10,476 nt of DNA from a bacterium (GTDB lineage Bacteria > Hydrogenedentota > Hydrogenedentia > Hydrogenedentiales > SLHB01), in the NCBI GenBank assembly GCA_024231375.1, contig JAAEQP010001419.1, positions 1 to 10,476 of the forward strand, written 5' to 3'. Positions 1-9,087 of this stretch are shown piece after piece. The notes under the pieces are model-generated. The model did no database searches. It saw nothing but the letters and a program-made list of their open reading frames with translations, and was not told the origin of the DNA. Position numbers and translations under genes: made by a program. Position 1 is the stretch's first letter. Every line of letters starts with the position of its first letter.

Positions 1-581
1 ATTCCCCCGACCACAATCCGCTGTAGCGTCTCGACGAAGAACGTGTGCTCCCGTTCGAGCACACGTGCCGCGAGCGTCTCCGGCGTATCGCCCGGCTCAA
101 CCGGCACCCGCGCCTGTGCAATCACCGGTCCCGTATCGTACTCCGCGTCCACGAGATGGATGGAGACCCCGCTTTCCGTCTCCCCGGCCGCGATGACCGC
201 CTCATGCACGTGCATGCCGTACATGCCCTTCCCGCCGTACTTCGGCAGCAAGGCCGGATGGATGTTCAGCATACGCCCGTCGAAGCGCGCCAACGTCCGC
301 GGCCCCAGTTTCTTCATGTATCCCGCAAGCACGATGAGGTCCACGTCGTGCCCCGCCAACGCGACCAGGATAGCCCGGTCCAACGCGCATGGGTCCGGAT
401 GGGTCTTCCCGCTCAGGTGGTACCACGGAATCCCCTCGCGCCTCGCCCGTTCCAAGGCCCCCGACCTGCTGTTGTTGCTGATAACAACCGCCGGTACCGC
501 CTGCAACGTCCCGTGCGTACACGCATCCACAATCGCCTGCATATTACTTCCGTTGTGAGATGCCAGAAACCCGATATTCAT
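1..581 (-). CDS. purN: Phosphoribosylglycinamide formyltransferase (GART), C-terminus cut by window edge
   Basis: Cytosolic enzyme of de novo purine synthesis that transfers the formyl group of 10-formyltetrahydrofolate to GAR, giving formyl-GAR. The reading frame is open from the ATG at 581-579 to the left edge, giving 193 codons with no stop; PurN proteins are usually about 190-220 residues, so only the tail is missing. The N-terminus MNIGFLASHNGSNMQAIV is the phosphate-binding loop of the Rossmann-like fold. LAGYMKKLGP is at about residues 85-94. The catalytic segment LNIHPALLPKY carries N106 and H108, which match the E. coli numbering. VDAEYDTGPVIAQ carries the catalytic Asp at 149 (E. 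coli Asp144). The Shine-Dalgarno is weak (AGG about 10 bases upstream), but the start fits the conserved N-terminus exactly. The gene is divergent from the large sensor kinase, so the two probably share only the spacer. No other purine gene is visible. Confidence 0.96.
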   Translation of the reverse strand, partial: MNIGFLASHNGSNMQAIVDACTHGTLQAVPAVVISNNSRSGALERARREGIPWYHLSGKTHPDPCALDRAILVALAGHDVDLIVLAGYMKKLGPRTLARFDGRMLNIHPALLPKYGGKGMYGMHVHEAVIAAGETESGVSIHLVDAEYDTGPVIAQARVPVEPGDTPETLAARVLEREHTFFVETLQRIVVGG

Positions 582-636
582 TGGTTGTTGCCTACTTGTT
601 GTTGTGCGCGGAACGCAGAGTCGCTGCCCTGTTCGC

Positions 637-645
637 AATATACCA
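637..645 (-). promoter_or_regulatory. Possible extended -10 promoter of purN
   Basis: Read on the minus strand this is TGG-TATATT. It matches the TATAAT box at 5 of 6 positions and is preceded by the TGn of an extended -10 element, about 56 bases before the purN ATG. I see no good -35 box at the usual spacing, which extended -10 promoters can tolerate. It is a sequence match only. Confidence 0.3.
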
Positions 646-783
646 ACGCTAGCACAACCAACCGGTGCGCACAACACCGCGCACGCGCTCAGGTGGCCCT
701 CAGGGGGCACAAAAGGGTAGAATGAGGATGGGCGTTAGCGGAGTAAGGGCTCGCCATTCCCGTGTCTCGCGTGAGCGGAGAGT

Positions 784-788
784 AGGAG
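784..788 (+). promoter_or_regulatory. Ribosome binding site of the sensor kinase
   Basis: AGGAG lies six bases before the ATG at 795. It supports that codon as the start, with no need for an upstream or downstream alternative. Confidence 0.7.
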
Positions 789-794
789 TAGCCG

Positions 795-3700
795 ATGCCG
801 TCTGCCGGAACGTATGCGGTCACCGAACGACTGCGCTTGGGCTCGCACACCGAGTTGTGTCGAGCCGTGCGGGCCTTCGACAGCCGCTCCGTGCTTCTCA
901 ACGTCCTTCACCGCACCGCTCCGTTCCCGGCGCAGCGAAGCCGCTTCGAGCATGACTTCGAGACAAGTCGGTCGCTGGCACTCCCGTGCGTGGTCGAACC
1001 CTATGTGATGGAGGAACGCGATGCCGGGGTCACGATCGTCCTGGAGGATTTCGGCGGCGATCCTCTTGACCTGCTGCTGGCCCGGGGCGGGATCGGTTTG
1101 CCGGAGGCGATCGCCATCGCTCTGCGGGCGGCCGAGGCGCTGGGCGACATCCATGGCCGCGGCATCACGCACAAGGATATCCGGCCGGCGAATCTCATCT
1201 TCAGTGCGGAGACGGGCCAACTGAAGATCACCGGCTTCGGCGTGGCCACGGCGCTGAAACGCGAGGCCCCTTCCAACCGGACCGCGCGCCTTCCCGAAAC
1301 CGATCTTGCCTACATGTCGCCCGAGCAGACGGGGCGGATGAATCGATCTCTCGACTACCGAACAGACTTCTACTCTCTGGGCGTCACGGTGTACCGATGC
1401 CTGACGGGACGATTGCCCTTCGCTGCCGAGGACGAGTTGGAACTGGTGCACTCCCACCTGGCCAGAGAACCTGTCGCACCAGCCAGTATCGACCCGTCGA
1501 TCCCCGCCGCCGTCTCGCGAATCGTCATGAAACTGCTGGCCAAACCGCCCGAAGAACGGTACCAGAGCGCTTTCGGCCTGGCCACGGACCTGCGCGAATG
1601 CCGCGATCAACTTGACCGGACGGCGGAAGTCCAGGACTTCGAATTGGGACGGCACGACAGGTCGGAGAGCTTCCGCATTCCCGAGAAGCTGTACGGGCGG
1701 GAACGGCAGGTCGACCTGTTGCTGCAGGCACTTGACCGCACGGGTCAAGGCAAGGCCGAGATGGTGCTCGTCGCCGGTTACTCCGGAGTCGGGAAATCGG
1801 CATTGATCAATGAACTGCACAGGCCGATCGTACGGCAGCGCGGGTACTTCATCAGCGGCAAGTACGATCAGTACAAACGCCACATCCCCTACTCGGCCCT
1901 CATCGACGCGTTCGATGAGCTCATCCGGCAGCTCCTGACCGAGACGGAGGACCGTATCGACACATGGCGACGTGAACTAGTTGGCGCGCTGACGCCTAAC
2001 GGGCAGGTCCTTGTCGACGTTATCCCCGACCTGGAACTCCTCATTGGCGCGCAGCCGGCCGTGGCGCACCTGCCCCCCGGCGAGGCGCAGAACCGGTTCG
2101 ACATGGTTCTCGTCAACTTCCTTCATGTTCTTGCCCGGGAAGACCACCGACTGGTCATGTTCCTGGACGATCTGCAGTGGGTCGATTCGTCTTCCTTGAG
2201 ACTGATCGACCTCTTGATCACCAACCCCGACACGCAGTACTACCTGCTGTTGGGGGCCTACCGGGACAATGAAGTCGATTCCGCCCACCCCTTGATGCTC
2301 GCTCTTGAAGGGATTCGCGCGAGTGGGGCCGCCGTCGACACAGTGCATCTTGCCCCCCTCGCCCTTCCGGACGTCACACGCCTGTGCGCCGATGCCCTGG
2401 AATGCCCGGTTTCGCGGGCGCGCGAGTTGGCGCAACTCGTGTTCGACAAGACGAAAGGGAACCCCTTCTTCCTCAGACAGTTCCTGGAGCACCTGGCCGC
2501 CCAGAACGCCCTTGCATTCGATTTCGGCGCGGGCGCATGGCAGTGGGACATCGACCGGATCCGCGCCATGGCCATCACCGACAACGTGGTCGATCTCATG
2601 ACTGGACGCGTCCGAGAGCTTGAGGCTTCAACCCGTGACGCGCTCAAGCTGGCCGCGTGTGTGGGGAACCGCTTCAGTCTGCGTACGCTGGCCGTCGTCA
2701 ATGAGAGCACGCCCGCGGCGGTGAGCGAAGGACTCTGGCCGGCACTGCTCGCGGAGATCATCCTCCCCGTCGGTGACGGTCGCGTCGTCACCGAGTCTCT
2801 CGGGGGGACTGCACAGCCCGATACGGAGTACCGATTCCTCCATGACCGTGTCCAGGAAGCCGCGTACTCGTTGATCCCCGAGGGAGATCGGAGGGCCGTC
2901 CACCTCAAGATCGGGCGCGCGCTGATGCACGAGACGAGCGAGGAGGAGCACGAGAGCATTCTCTTCGATATCGTCAACCACCTCAACATCGGCGCGGACC
3001 TGATGGCCGATCAGACCGAACGCGATGCGCTGGCGCGCCTGAATCTTCGAGCGGGGCGAAAAGCCAAAGCGTCGACGGCGTACGCCGATGCCCGAGGGTT
3101 CCTACTGACCGGAATAGGGTTGTTGGCTCCGGGAAGTTGGCGCGACGAGTACGATCTCACCCTCAGCCTGTATGTGGAGGCCGTCGAGATTCAGTACCTC
3201 AACACGGATTTCGACGCCGCTCAGGATCTCTCGGAAGTTGTGGTGGCCGAAGCGAGGGATCTCCTCGATCAGGTGAAAGTGCGCGTGATCACGGTGGAGT
3301 ACCTCATCACACAGAACCGTATGGTCGAAGCGCTGGACGAAGCCTTTCCGGTGCTCGATATGCTGGGATATCCCGTCTCTGAAGACGCGGTGGAACTGGA
3401 GCACGCCGACCTGTTCCGTGACGTGGACGAATTGGACGACATGCCGGTGATGACGGATCTCAAGCAACTTGCGGCCGTTCAACTGCTTTCGATCATCACA
3501 GGGGCCGCGTATCAAGGCAAACCGGAACTGATGGTGCCCGTGACGGTAAGACTTGTCGACCTCTGCCTGGAGCACGGGCTCTCTTCCCTGGCGGCATATG
3601 CCTACGGTCTGTACGGCTTCCTGTTGGTTGGCGTTCTCCAGGACATCGAGCGAGGATACCGGGTGGGAGAACTGTCGCTGCGAATCGCCGACCATTTCGG

Positions 3701-6700
3701 GGCGCATGAGTACGCGTGCAAAACCCACTTCATCTTCGACACCTTCATCCGGCACTGGAAGGAACCCCACCGGGACAGCATGCGGACGTACGGGGACACC
3801 GTCCAGATGGGTCTCGACACAGGCGATTTTGTGTATGTCGCCTACATGCGCATCTGGTCCAGCGGCTACCTCATGCTCACAGGCCATCGCCTGGATGACG
3901 TCGAACAGCAGCAGCGTCAGTACGAAGAACTGATGACGAAACTCAGGCAGGAGAATGGACTCTACCCGGCCAGAATCTGGCGGCAACTAACGATCAACCT
4001 TCAGGGCGTGTCGGATGACAAGCACGGCTACTACGGCGAGAGCTTCAACCAGGAAGACATGCGCGTCGTCGAGGAAACAAATGTCATCCTGACCCTCTTC
4101 TTCGCGCACTTCGCTCGCCTCATCCAGGCGTATGTCTACGGTGACTTCGCCGCCGCCGCGACCCACGCCAAGCGCCTCGAACCATACGAGAATGTCACCC
4201 TCTGTTCGATGTTGTCGGGGGGATACGTCTACTACGATGCCCTGGCCCGCCTGGCCGCCTTTCCGGGCATGGAGAAGGACGAGCGTCAAGCAGCCATGGC
4301 GCGCGTGGACCGGCACCTCGAACGCCTGCGCCAGTGGAGCCATCATGCCCCGATGAATTTCCGAAGCAAGGTTGCCATTGTGGAGGCCGAGAAGGCGCGC
4401 ATGGAGGGGCGCATCGCCGACGCCATGCGCGGGTACGAGCAGGCCTGCACCATGGCCGGCGAAGATGGGTTTCCCCAGGAAGCCGCCGTTGCCGCGGAGC
4501 GGGCCCACGACTTCTATGCCGAGCAGGGCCAGGACCGGTTTGCGCGGATCTACATCCGGGAGGCATACGACGCCTATTCTCTGTGGGGAGCCCGTGGCAA
4601 AGCCGAGGACTTGGAGGAGCAACACGGTCCGGACCTTGCGCTAGCGATCCGCGAGAGTGGAGAAGAGGTCCAAGCCGCCGAAGGATCCCCACAGCCCCTT
4701 TCGGGCGTACTCGATGCCATGACGTTGCTCAAGGCCTCCCAGGCACTCTCGGGTGAGATAGAACGCGGCGCGCTACTGACCAAACTGATGCAGTTGGCCA
4801 TCGAGAACGCGGGCGCGACCCGCGGCGTACTCATCCTAAACAGCGACGGAGACCTTAGGGCCAAGGCGGTGGCAACGGACGGCGACGACGATATGCGCAT
4901 CCTGCCCTCAGTGCCTCTCGAAGAAGGCAGCATGCTGTCGGACGCCATGGTGCGGCTCGTTGCCCGCACGCGCGAGACAATCGTCCTTGGCGATGCCACC
5001 GAGGACGCGACCTTCGCTGAGGATCCGTACATCGCGGCACGCAAACCACGATCCGTCCTCTGCACGCCGGTTTGCCGTCATGACGACGTCGTAGCGATGT
5101 TGTACCTGGAAAACGAGCTTACCGCCAACGTGTTCACAGACGAACGCCTCGCGGTACTGAACGTGCTCCTCGCGCAGGCCGCCATATCCCTCGACAACGC
5201 TGCCCTCTTCGAGAAACTGGTGCGTGCTGAAGAGAGCATGCGCGAAGAGAAGGAGTTCACCGACGCAGCATTCGATTCTCATCAGGACACCTTCTTTCTC
5301 TTCGAACCCGGCACGGGAAAGGCCGTTCGCTGGAATCGCGCGTTCAGGGAGATCACCGGATACACCGATGAAGAGATCGCCGAGATGGTAGCGCCGTCGG
5401 CCTACTACGGCCCCGAGGACATGGAGCGTGCGGGCGTCTTCATCCGCGAGGCCACGGAAGCCGGCAGCGGTACGATAGAGTTGGATCTGATATGCAAGGA
5501 CGGCCGTACGGTTCCCACTGAGTACAACGTCTCCGTGCTCACGGATGACGAGGGCCGACCGAGATACCTCCTTTCCATCGGCCGCGACGTCACCGAACGC
5601 AAGCGAGCCGAGGAGGAGCGTCTCGGCCTCGAGCGGCAGGTCCAGCATACGCAGAAGCTGGAAAGCCTGGGTGTGTTGGCGGGCGGTATCGCCCACGACT
5701 TCAACAATATCCTCTTGGCAGTGCTCGGCTATGCGGACCTGGCGATCCAGGATCTCCCCGAGACCCATCCCGCGATGGCGAGCGTCCGCGAGATTGAGAA
5801 GGGCGCCACTCGGGCCGCCGAACTGACCCGACAGATGCTCGCCTACTCCGGGAGGGGCAGATTCGCCATCGAAGCAGTGGACGTGTCCGCGCTTATCGAC
5901 GACGTGGCCCACTTGCTCCGGACGTCCATCCCGCGGACGGTCGCCCTGAACCTGCATCTGGAACGGTCGTTGCCTGCTGTTGAGGCCGACGTCTCCCAGC
6001 TACAACAGGTTGTCATGAACCTCATCACCAATGCGTCGGAGGCCATCGGCGACGAGGCCGGCGTCATGTTCCTGTCAACGGGTGAAGTGACATGCTCGGA
6101 GGAATACCTCGCGCAGAGCCTGGTCACTCCCACAGACCCGGAAGATGCCCCTTCGCCGGGGGTTTATGTCTATTTCGAAGTGAGGGACACGGGATGCGGC
6201 ATGGACGAGGACACCAGGTCAAAGCTTTTCGATCCGTTCTTCACCACCAAGTTCACGGGGCGAGGTTTGGGGATGGCTGCCGTGCTGGGTATCGTTCGTG
6301 GTCACAAGGGCGCCATCATGCTGGACACCGAACCTGGGAAGGGCACAACATTCCGGGTCTTCTTCCCTGCCGTCCGTGGGCGGCGTCCGCACGCCACCGT
6401 CGCGACTCCGGACGATTCGGCAACGCCCGGTTCGACGGGGCACGGCACCGTCCTCGTCGTGGATGACGAGGATGTCGTCCGCAGTCTCGCCAGCACCATC
6501 CTCCAACGCCACGGATTCACCCTCCTTACCGCGGCCGACGGCCGGGAAGCCGTCGAGGTATTCCGCGAACACGCCGACGAAGTCACCTGCGTTCTACTCG
6601 ACCTGACGATGCCGCATATGGATGGCGAGCAAACTTTCGAGGCGCTGCGCGCTATCCGGCAGGATGTCCCCGTGATCCTCTCGAGCGGGTACGACGAGCA

Positions 6701-6806
6701 GGTAGCCACGCAGCGGTTCTCCGACAAAGGGTTGGCGGGGTTCATCCAGAAGCCCTATCAGATGGCGAAGCTCATGGCGAAAGTGCGCGAAGTCCTGGGG
6801 GATTAG
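795..6806 (+). CDS. Giant HstK-like hybrid sensor: (pseudo)Ser/Thr kinase - AAA ATPase - GAF - PAS - histidine kinase - receiver
   Basis: Cytoplasmic multidomain signalling protein of 2003 residues; I see no membrane segment or signal peptide. Order of domains: Ser/Thr-kinase-like fold about 5-275; P-loop ATPase with YGRE at 300-303, Walker A GYSGVGKS at 328-335 and Walker B FLDD at 456-459; a helical TPR-like region about 600-1290, with FLHDRVQEAAYSLI at 681 onward, typical of this family; GAF about 1327-1472; PAS about 1488-1600; dimerisation/phosphoacceptor segment GGIAHDFNN with His1634; HATPase with Asn1742/Asn1746, DTGCGMD from 1798 and GRGLGM at 1822-1827; receiver about 1885-2003 with Asp1890/1891, phospho-acceptor Asp1936, Ser1963 and Lys1986. 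The kinase-like domain keeps HKD (Asp128), Asn133 and SPEQTGRMNR (175-184). It has Asn36 where the family has the ATP-binding Lys, Asp54 for the helix C Glu, and GFG (147-149) for DFG. The architecture resembles cyanobacterial HstK with an added receiver. Ligand and output partner are unknown. Confidence 0.93.
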   Translation: MPSAGTYAVTERLRLGSHTELCRAVRAFDSRSVLLNVLHRTAPFPAQRSRFEHDFETSRSLALPCVVEPYVMEERDAGVTIVLEDFGGDPLDLLLARGGIGLPEAIAIALRAAEALGDIHGRGITHKDIRPANLIFSAETGQLKITGFGVATALKREAPSNRTARLPETDLAYMSPEQTGRMNRSLDYRTDFYSLGVTVYRCLTGRLPFAAEDELELVHSHLAREPVAPASIDPSIPAAVSRIVMKLLAKPPEERYQSAFGLATDLRECRDQLDRTAEVQDFELGRHDRSESFRIPEKLYGRERQVDLLLQALDRTGQGKAEMVLVAGYSGVGKSALINELHRPIVRQRGYFISGKYDQYKRHIPYSALIDAFDELIRQLLTETEDRIDTWRRELVGALTPNGQVLVDVIPDLELLIGAQPAVAHLPPGEAQNRFDMVLVNFLHVLAREDHRLVMFLDDLQWVDSSSLRLIDLLITNPDTQYYLLLGAYRDNEVDSAHPLMLALEGIRASGAAVDTVHLAPLALPDVTRLCADALECPVSRARELAQLVFDKTKGNPFFLRQFLEHLAAQNALAFDFGAGAWQWDIDRIRAMAITDNVVDLMTGRVRELEASTRDALKLAACVGNRFSLRTLAVVNESTPAAVSEGLWPALLAEIILPVGDGRVVTESLGGTAQPDTEYRFLHDRVQEAAYSLIPEGDRRAVHLKIGRALMHETSEEEHESILFDIVNHLNIGADLMADQTERDALARLNLRAGRKAKASTAYADARGFLLTGIGLLAPGSWRDEYDLTLSLYVEAVEIQYLNTDFDAAQDLSEVVVAEARDLLDQVKVRVITVEYLITQNRMVEALDEAFPVLDMLGYPVSEDAVELEHADLFRDVDELDDMPVMTDLKQLAAVQLLSIITGAAYQGKPELMVPVTVRLVDLCLEHGLSSLAAYAYGLYGFLLVGVLQDIERGYRVGELSLRIADHFGAHEYACKTHFIFDTFIRHWKEPHRDSMRTYGDTVQMGLDTGDFVYVAYMRIWSSGYLMLTGHRLDDVEQQQRQYEELMTKLRQENGLYPARIWRQLTINLQGVSDDKHGYYGESFNQEDMRVVEETNVILTLFFAHFARLIQAYVYGDFAAAATHAKRLEPYENVTLCSMLSGGYVYYDALARLAAFPGMEKDERQAAMARVDRHLERLRQWSHHAPMNFRSKVAIVEAEKARMEGRIADAMRGYEQACTMAGEDGFPQEAAVAAERAHDFYAEQGQDRFARIYIREAYDAYSLWGARGKAEDLEEQHGPDLALAIRESGEEVQAAEGSPQPLSGVLDAMTLLKASQALSGEIERGALLTKLMQLAIENAGATRGVLILNSDGDLRAKAVATDGDDDMRILPSVPLEEGSMLSDAMVRLVARTRETIVLGDATEDATFAEDPYIAARKPRSVLCTPVCRHDDVVAMLYLENELTANVFTDERLAVLNVLLAQAAISLDNAALFEKLVRAEESMREEKEFTDAAFDSHQDTFFLFEPGTGKAVRWNRAFREITGYTDEEIAEMVAPSAYYGPEDMERAGVFIREATEAGSGTIELDLICKDGRTVPTEYNVSVLTDDEGRPRYLLSIGRDVTERKRAEEERLGLERQVQHTQKLESLGVLAGGIAHDFNNILLAVLGYADLAIQDLPETHPAMASVREIEKGATRAAELTRQMLAYSGRGRFAIEAVDVSALIDDVAHLLRTSIPRTVALNLHLERSLPAVEADVSQLQQVVMNLITNASEAIGDEAGVMFLSTGEVTCSEEYLAQSLVTPTDPEDAPSPGVYVYFEVRDTGCGMDEDTRSKLFDPFFTTKFTGRGLGMAAVLGIVRGHKGAIMLDTEPGKGTTFRVFFPAVRGRRPHATVATPDDSATPGSTGHGTVLVVDDEDVVRSLASTILQRHGFTLLTAADGREAVEVFREHADEVTCVLLDLTMPHMDGEQTFEALRAIRQDVPVILSSGYDEQVATQRFSDKGLAGFIQKPYQMAKLMAKVREVLGD

Positions 6807-6901
6807 ACTCGCACCGGGGTGGGTGTCCGCTCCTCTCCAGCCTTGCACAACCTTGAGATCCTCTGCTACAACGGGCGCGGTCATGGAGGATCGACAACGG
6901 C
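6807..6901 (+). promoter_or_regulatory. Spacer before recD2 with possible promoter and RBS
   Basis: This is a 95-base gap between two same-strand genes. A possible promoter is TTGCAC (6843-6848), an 18-base spacer and TACAAC (6867-6872). The last is preceded by TG at 6864-6865, as in an extended -10, but both boxes are imperfect. GGAGGA at 6885-6890 lies 11 bases before the recD2 ATG, slightly far but usable. I see no strong hairpin followed by a T-run after the kinase stop, so read-through from the kinase gene into recD2 is possible. Confidence 0.35.
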
Positions 6902-9073
6902 ATGGGCGGGGACCAACTCATACCATCATCGGAGCAAGACGACGCCTTGGTACGCGTAGAGGGCGTGGTCGAACGCGTGGTGTACGAGAACGAGGAGAAC
7001 GGGTTCATGGTGGCCCGGCTCCGCGAATCCAACGCCGTGGCCCTCACCACGTTCGTCGGCAACCTCATGGCCCTGTCCGTCGGCGAAACGGTCCGTTTGT
7101 GGGGCGGGTGGGTTGAAGACAAACGGTTCGGGCGACAACTCCGGGTCGAAAAGTACGAGACGGTGCTGCCGACGTCGGCCGACGCCATTGAGAAGTACCT
7201 TGCCTCCGGACTCGTGAAAGGCATCGGCCCGAAACTGGCCAAACGGCTCGTGAAAGCCTTCGGCGTCGAGACGCTCCGCGTCATCGGCGACGAACCCAAG
7301 CGCCTGCGGTCGGTGGAGGGCATCGGCCCGAAGCGCGTCGAACAAATCCAGGAAGCCTGGGAAGGCCAGCGCGCGGTCCGGTCCATCATGCTGTTCCTGC
7401 AAGGCCACGGCATCGGCTTGGCCCACGCCATCAAGATCTACAAACGGTACGGCGACGGTGCGGTGACCGTGCTCCGCGAGAATCCGTACCGGCTTGCCGA
7501 CGACATCCTGGGCATCGCGTTCCGTACGGCCGACGACATCGCCGCCAAACTCGGTATTGCGAAGGATGCGCCGCAGCGGCTTGAAGCGGGCCTGCTGTAC
7601 ACTCTCCAACGCGCCACGAGCGAAGGGCATGTGTTTCTGCCGAGCGAGGAACTGGTCCCGCGTGCGGCGGAGTTGCTCGAAGTGCACCCCGACAAACTCG
7701 ACACGCCCCTTGCCGCGCTTGCACGACGCAAAGGCGTGACCGTGGACGACGACGCGGTGTACCTGCCATGGCTCCACGTGGCCGAGACCGGCTGCGACGA
7801 ATGGGTCAAGCGGTTGCTCGGTGTGCCGTGTCCGAAGGTACCCATCAAGGTCGATAAGGCCCTCGAGTGGGTGGAGAAAACCGTCGGCATTGACCTTTCC
7901 GACGAGCAGGCCCAGGCCATCCGCACCGCCATCGCGTCGAAAGTGATGGTCATCACGGGCGGACCCGGTACCGGCAAGACCACCGTACTCAACAGCCTGC
8001 TGGAGATCTTCAGCCGGAAGGACGTGTCCATCTCGTTGGCCGCGCCCACGGGCCGGGCCGCCAAGCGCATGGAAGTCGCCACTGGCCACGAGGCCTGCAC
8101 CCTCCACCGGTTGCTGGAATTCAGCCCCAAGGAGGGCGGATTCACGCGGCACGAAGGCAACCCGCTCACGGCCGACCTGGTGGTCGTCGACGAATGCTCC
8201 ATGATCGACGTGAACCTGATGCACAGTCTGTTGCGCGCGCTTCCGCCCCAGGCGCGATTGCTCATCGTGGGCGACGTGGACCAGTTGCCGTCGGTGGGAC
8301 CAGGCAACGTGTTGCTCGACGTCATCGCCAGCGGCCTTGTGCCGGTGGTGTGGTTGAAGACCGTGTTCCGCCAGGCCGAGGAAAGCGGCATCATCGCCAA
8401 TGCCCACCGCATCAACCAGGGTCAGGAACCCGCGTTCAATCCCAAGGATTTCTTCTTCGTGGAGCGCAAGAATCCGCCCGAAGCCCTTGCGACGGTGGTC
8501 GAACTGGTCGCCGACCGTATCCCGAAGAAGTTCAACCTGGACCCGAAGCGCGACATCCAGGTGCTGGCCCCCATGCACCGCGGCGACGTGGGCGTCGCCC
8601 GCCTCAACGAAGAACTGCAAGGCGCGTTGAACCCCGGCGTCGAACCCGTGGGCCGACGGCCTTTCGGCATCGGCGACAAGGTCATGCAGATGCGCAACAA
8701 CTACGAGCTGGACGTGTTCAACGGCGACGTGGGCGTGGTGACTGCTGTGGACACGGAACTGAAAGAGGTGCAGGTCGCCTTCGATGACCAACGCGTGGTG
8801 TTGTACGAGTTCGACGACCTGGACGAGTTGGCCTTGGCCTACGCGAGCACCGTGCACAAATCCCAGGGCAGTGAATACCCGGTCGTGGTGCTTCCGCTCA
8901 TGCCGCAGCATTTCATGCTGCTACAACGCAACGTGCTCTACACCGCCGTCACCCGCGCCAAGCAGATGGTGGTTGTGGTGGGCGACCCCAAGGCCGTGCG
9001 CATCGCTGTCCGAAACACCAAGGTCACCCGCCGTTTCAGCCGCCTCGCCGACCGCCTCCGCAACGCCATCTGA
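6902..9073 (+). CDS. recD2: RecD2-type ATP-dependent 5'-3' DNA helicase
   Basis: SF1B helicase of 723 residues, the usual size for RecD2 (RecD-like proteins found without RecB and RecC). RecD2 family members unwind DNA 5'-3' and act in replication-linked repair. N-terminal OB-like region about 15-92; helix-hairpin-helix motifs near 104-117 (VKGIGPKLAKRL) and 138-150 (VEGIGPKRVEQI), with a further helical segment about 180-220. Walker A is GGPGTGKT at 353-360 (Lys359); motif Ia is AAPTGRAAKRM; motif II is DECSM at 430-434 (Asp430, Glu431); motif III is GDVDQLPSVGPG from 457 with Gln461; motif IV region is TVFRQAEESGIIANAHRI. Motif V/VI region has HKSQGSEYP from 652 and YTAVTRAK at 680-687 with Arg685. 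All helicase motifs are intact. No recB or recC is nearby. The start is supported by GGAGGA 11 bases upstream and by the N-terminus fitting the family. Confidence 0.96.
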   Translation: MGGDQLIPSSEQDDALVRVEGVVERVVYENEENGFMVARLRESNAVALTTFVGNLMALSVGETVRLWGGWVEDKRFGRQLRVEKYETVLPTSADAIEKYLASGLVKGIGPKLAKRLVKAFGVETLRVIGDEPKRLRSVEGIGPKRVEQIQEAWEGQRAVRSIMLFLQGHGIGLAHAIKIYKRYGDGAVTVLRENPYRLADDILGIAFRTADDIAAKLGIAKDAPQRLEAGLLYTLQRATSEGHVFLPSEELVPRAAELLEVHPDKLDTPLAALARRKGVTVDDDAVYLPWLHVAETGCDEWVKRLLGVPCPKVPIKVDKALEWVEKTVGIDLSDEQAQAIRTAIASKVMVITGGPGTGKTTVLNSLLEIFSRKDVSISLAAPTGRAAKRMEVATGHEACTLHRLLEFSPKEGGFTRHEGNPLTADLVVVDECSMIDVNLMHSLLRALPPQARLLIVGDVDQLPSVGPGNVLLDVIASGLVPVVWLKTVFRQAEESGIIANAHRINQGQEPAFNPKDFFFVERKNPPEALATVVELVADRIPKKFNLDPKRDIQVLAPMHRGDVGVARLNEELQGALNPGVEPVGRRPFGIGDKVMQMRNNYELDVFNGDVGVVTAVDTELKEVQVAFDDQRVVLYEFDDLDELALAYASTVHKSQGSEYPVVVLPLMPQHFMLLQRNVLYTAVTRAKQMVVVVGDPKAVRIAVRNTKVTRRFSRLADRLRNAI

Positions 9074-9087
9074 CCCTCGCCGAAGCC

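Larger units (their letters stand above)
582..794. other. Divergent intergenic region between purN and the sensor kinase
   Basis: This 213-base spacer separates two outward-facing genes and must hold both of their promoters. It contains the possible purN -10 (637-645). On the plus strand, TAGAAT at 718-723 matches a -10 box at 5 of 6 positions but has no convincing -35. An imperfect hairpin at 693-710 (GTG-CCC with GGG-CAC, loop TCAG) lies just before that box and could be an operator or chance. I see no small gene with a ribosome binding site and no tRNA. Confidence 0.5.

Noticed and set aside
45..725. 226-codon plus-strand open frame at the left end
   Set aside because: It is antisense to purN, which has all its catalytic residues; the translated protein is rich in Arg, His and Pro with no known motif.
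735..1883. 382-codon minus-strand open frame under the 5' end of the sensor kinase
   Set aside because: No recognisable domain; it overlaps clear kinase-like and ATPase motifs on the plus strand.
4908..5957. 349-codon minus-strand open frame under the GAF-PAS-HisKA region
   Set aside because: It is the mirror of conserved coding sequence, with no domain of its own.
6926..8911. 661-codon open frame antisense to recD2
   Set aside because: It lies wholly inside recD2, whose helicase motifs are complete. The antisense product shows no recognisable domain and is what GC-rich codon bias produces on the opposite strand.
6902..9073. RecBCD or defence-island helicase
   Set aside because: The length, N-terminal OB-like and helix-hairpin-helix region, and absence of recB/recC fit housekeeping RecD2; no defence gene is nearby.
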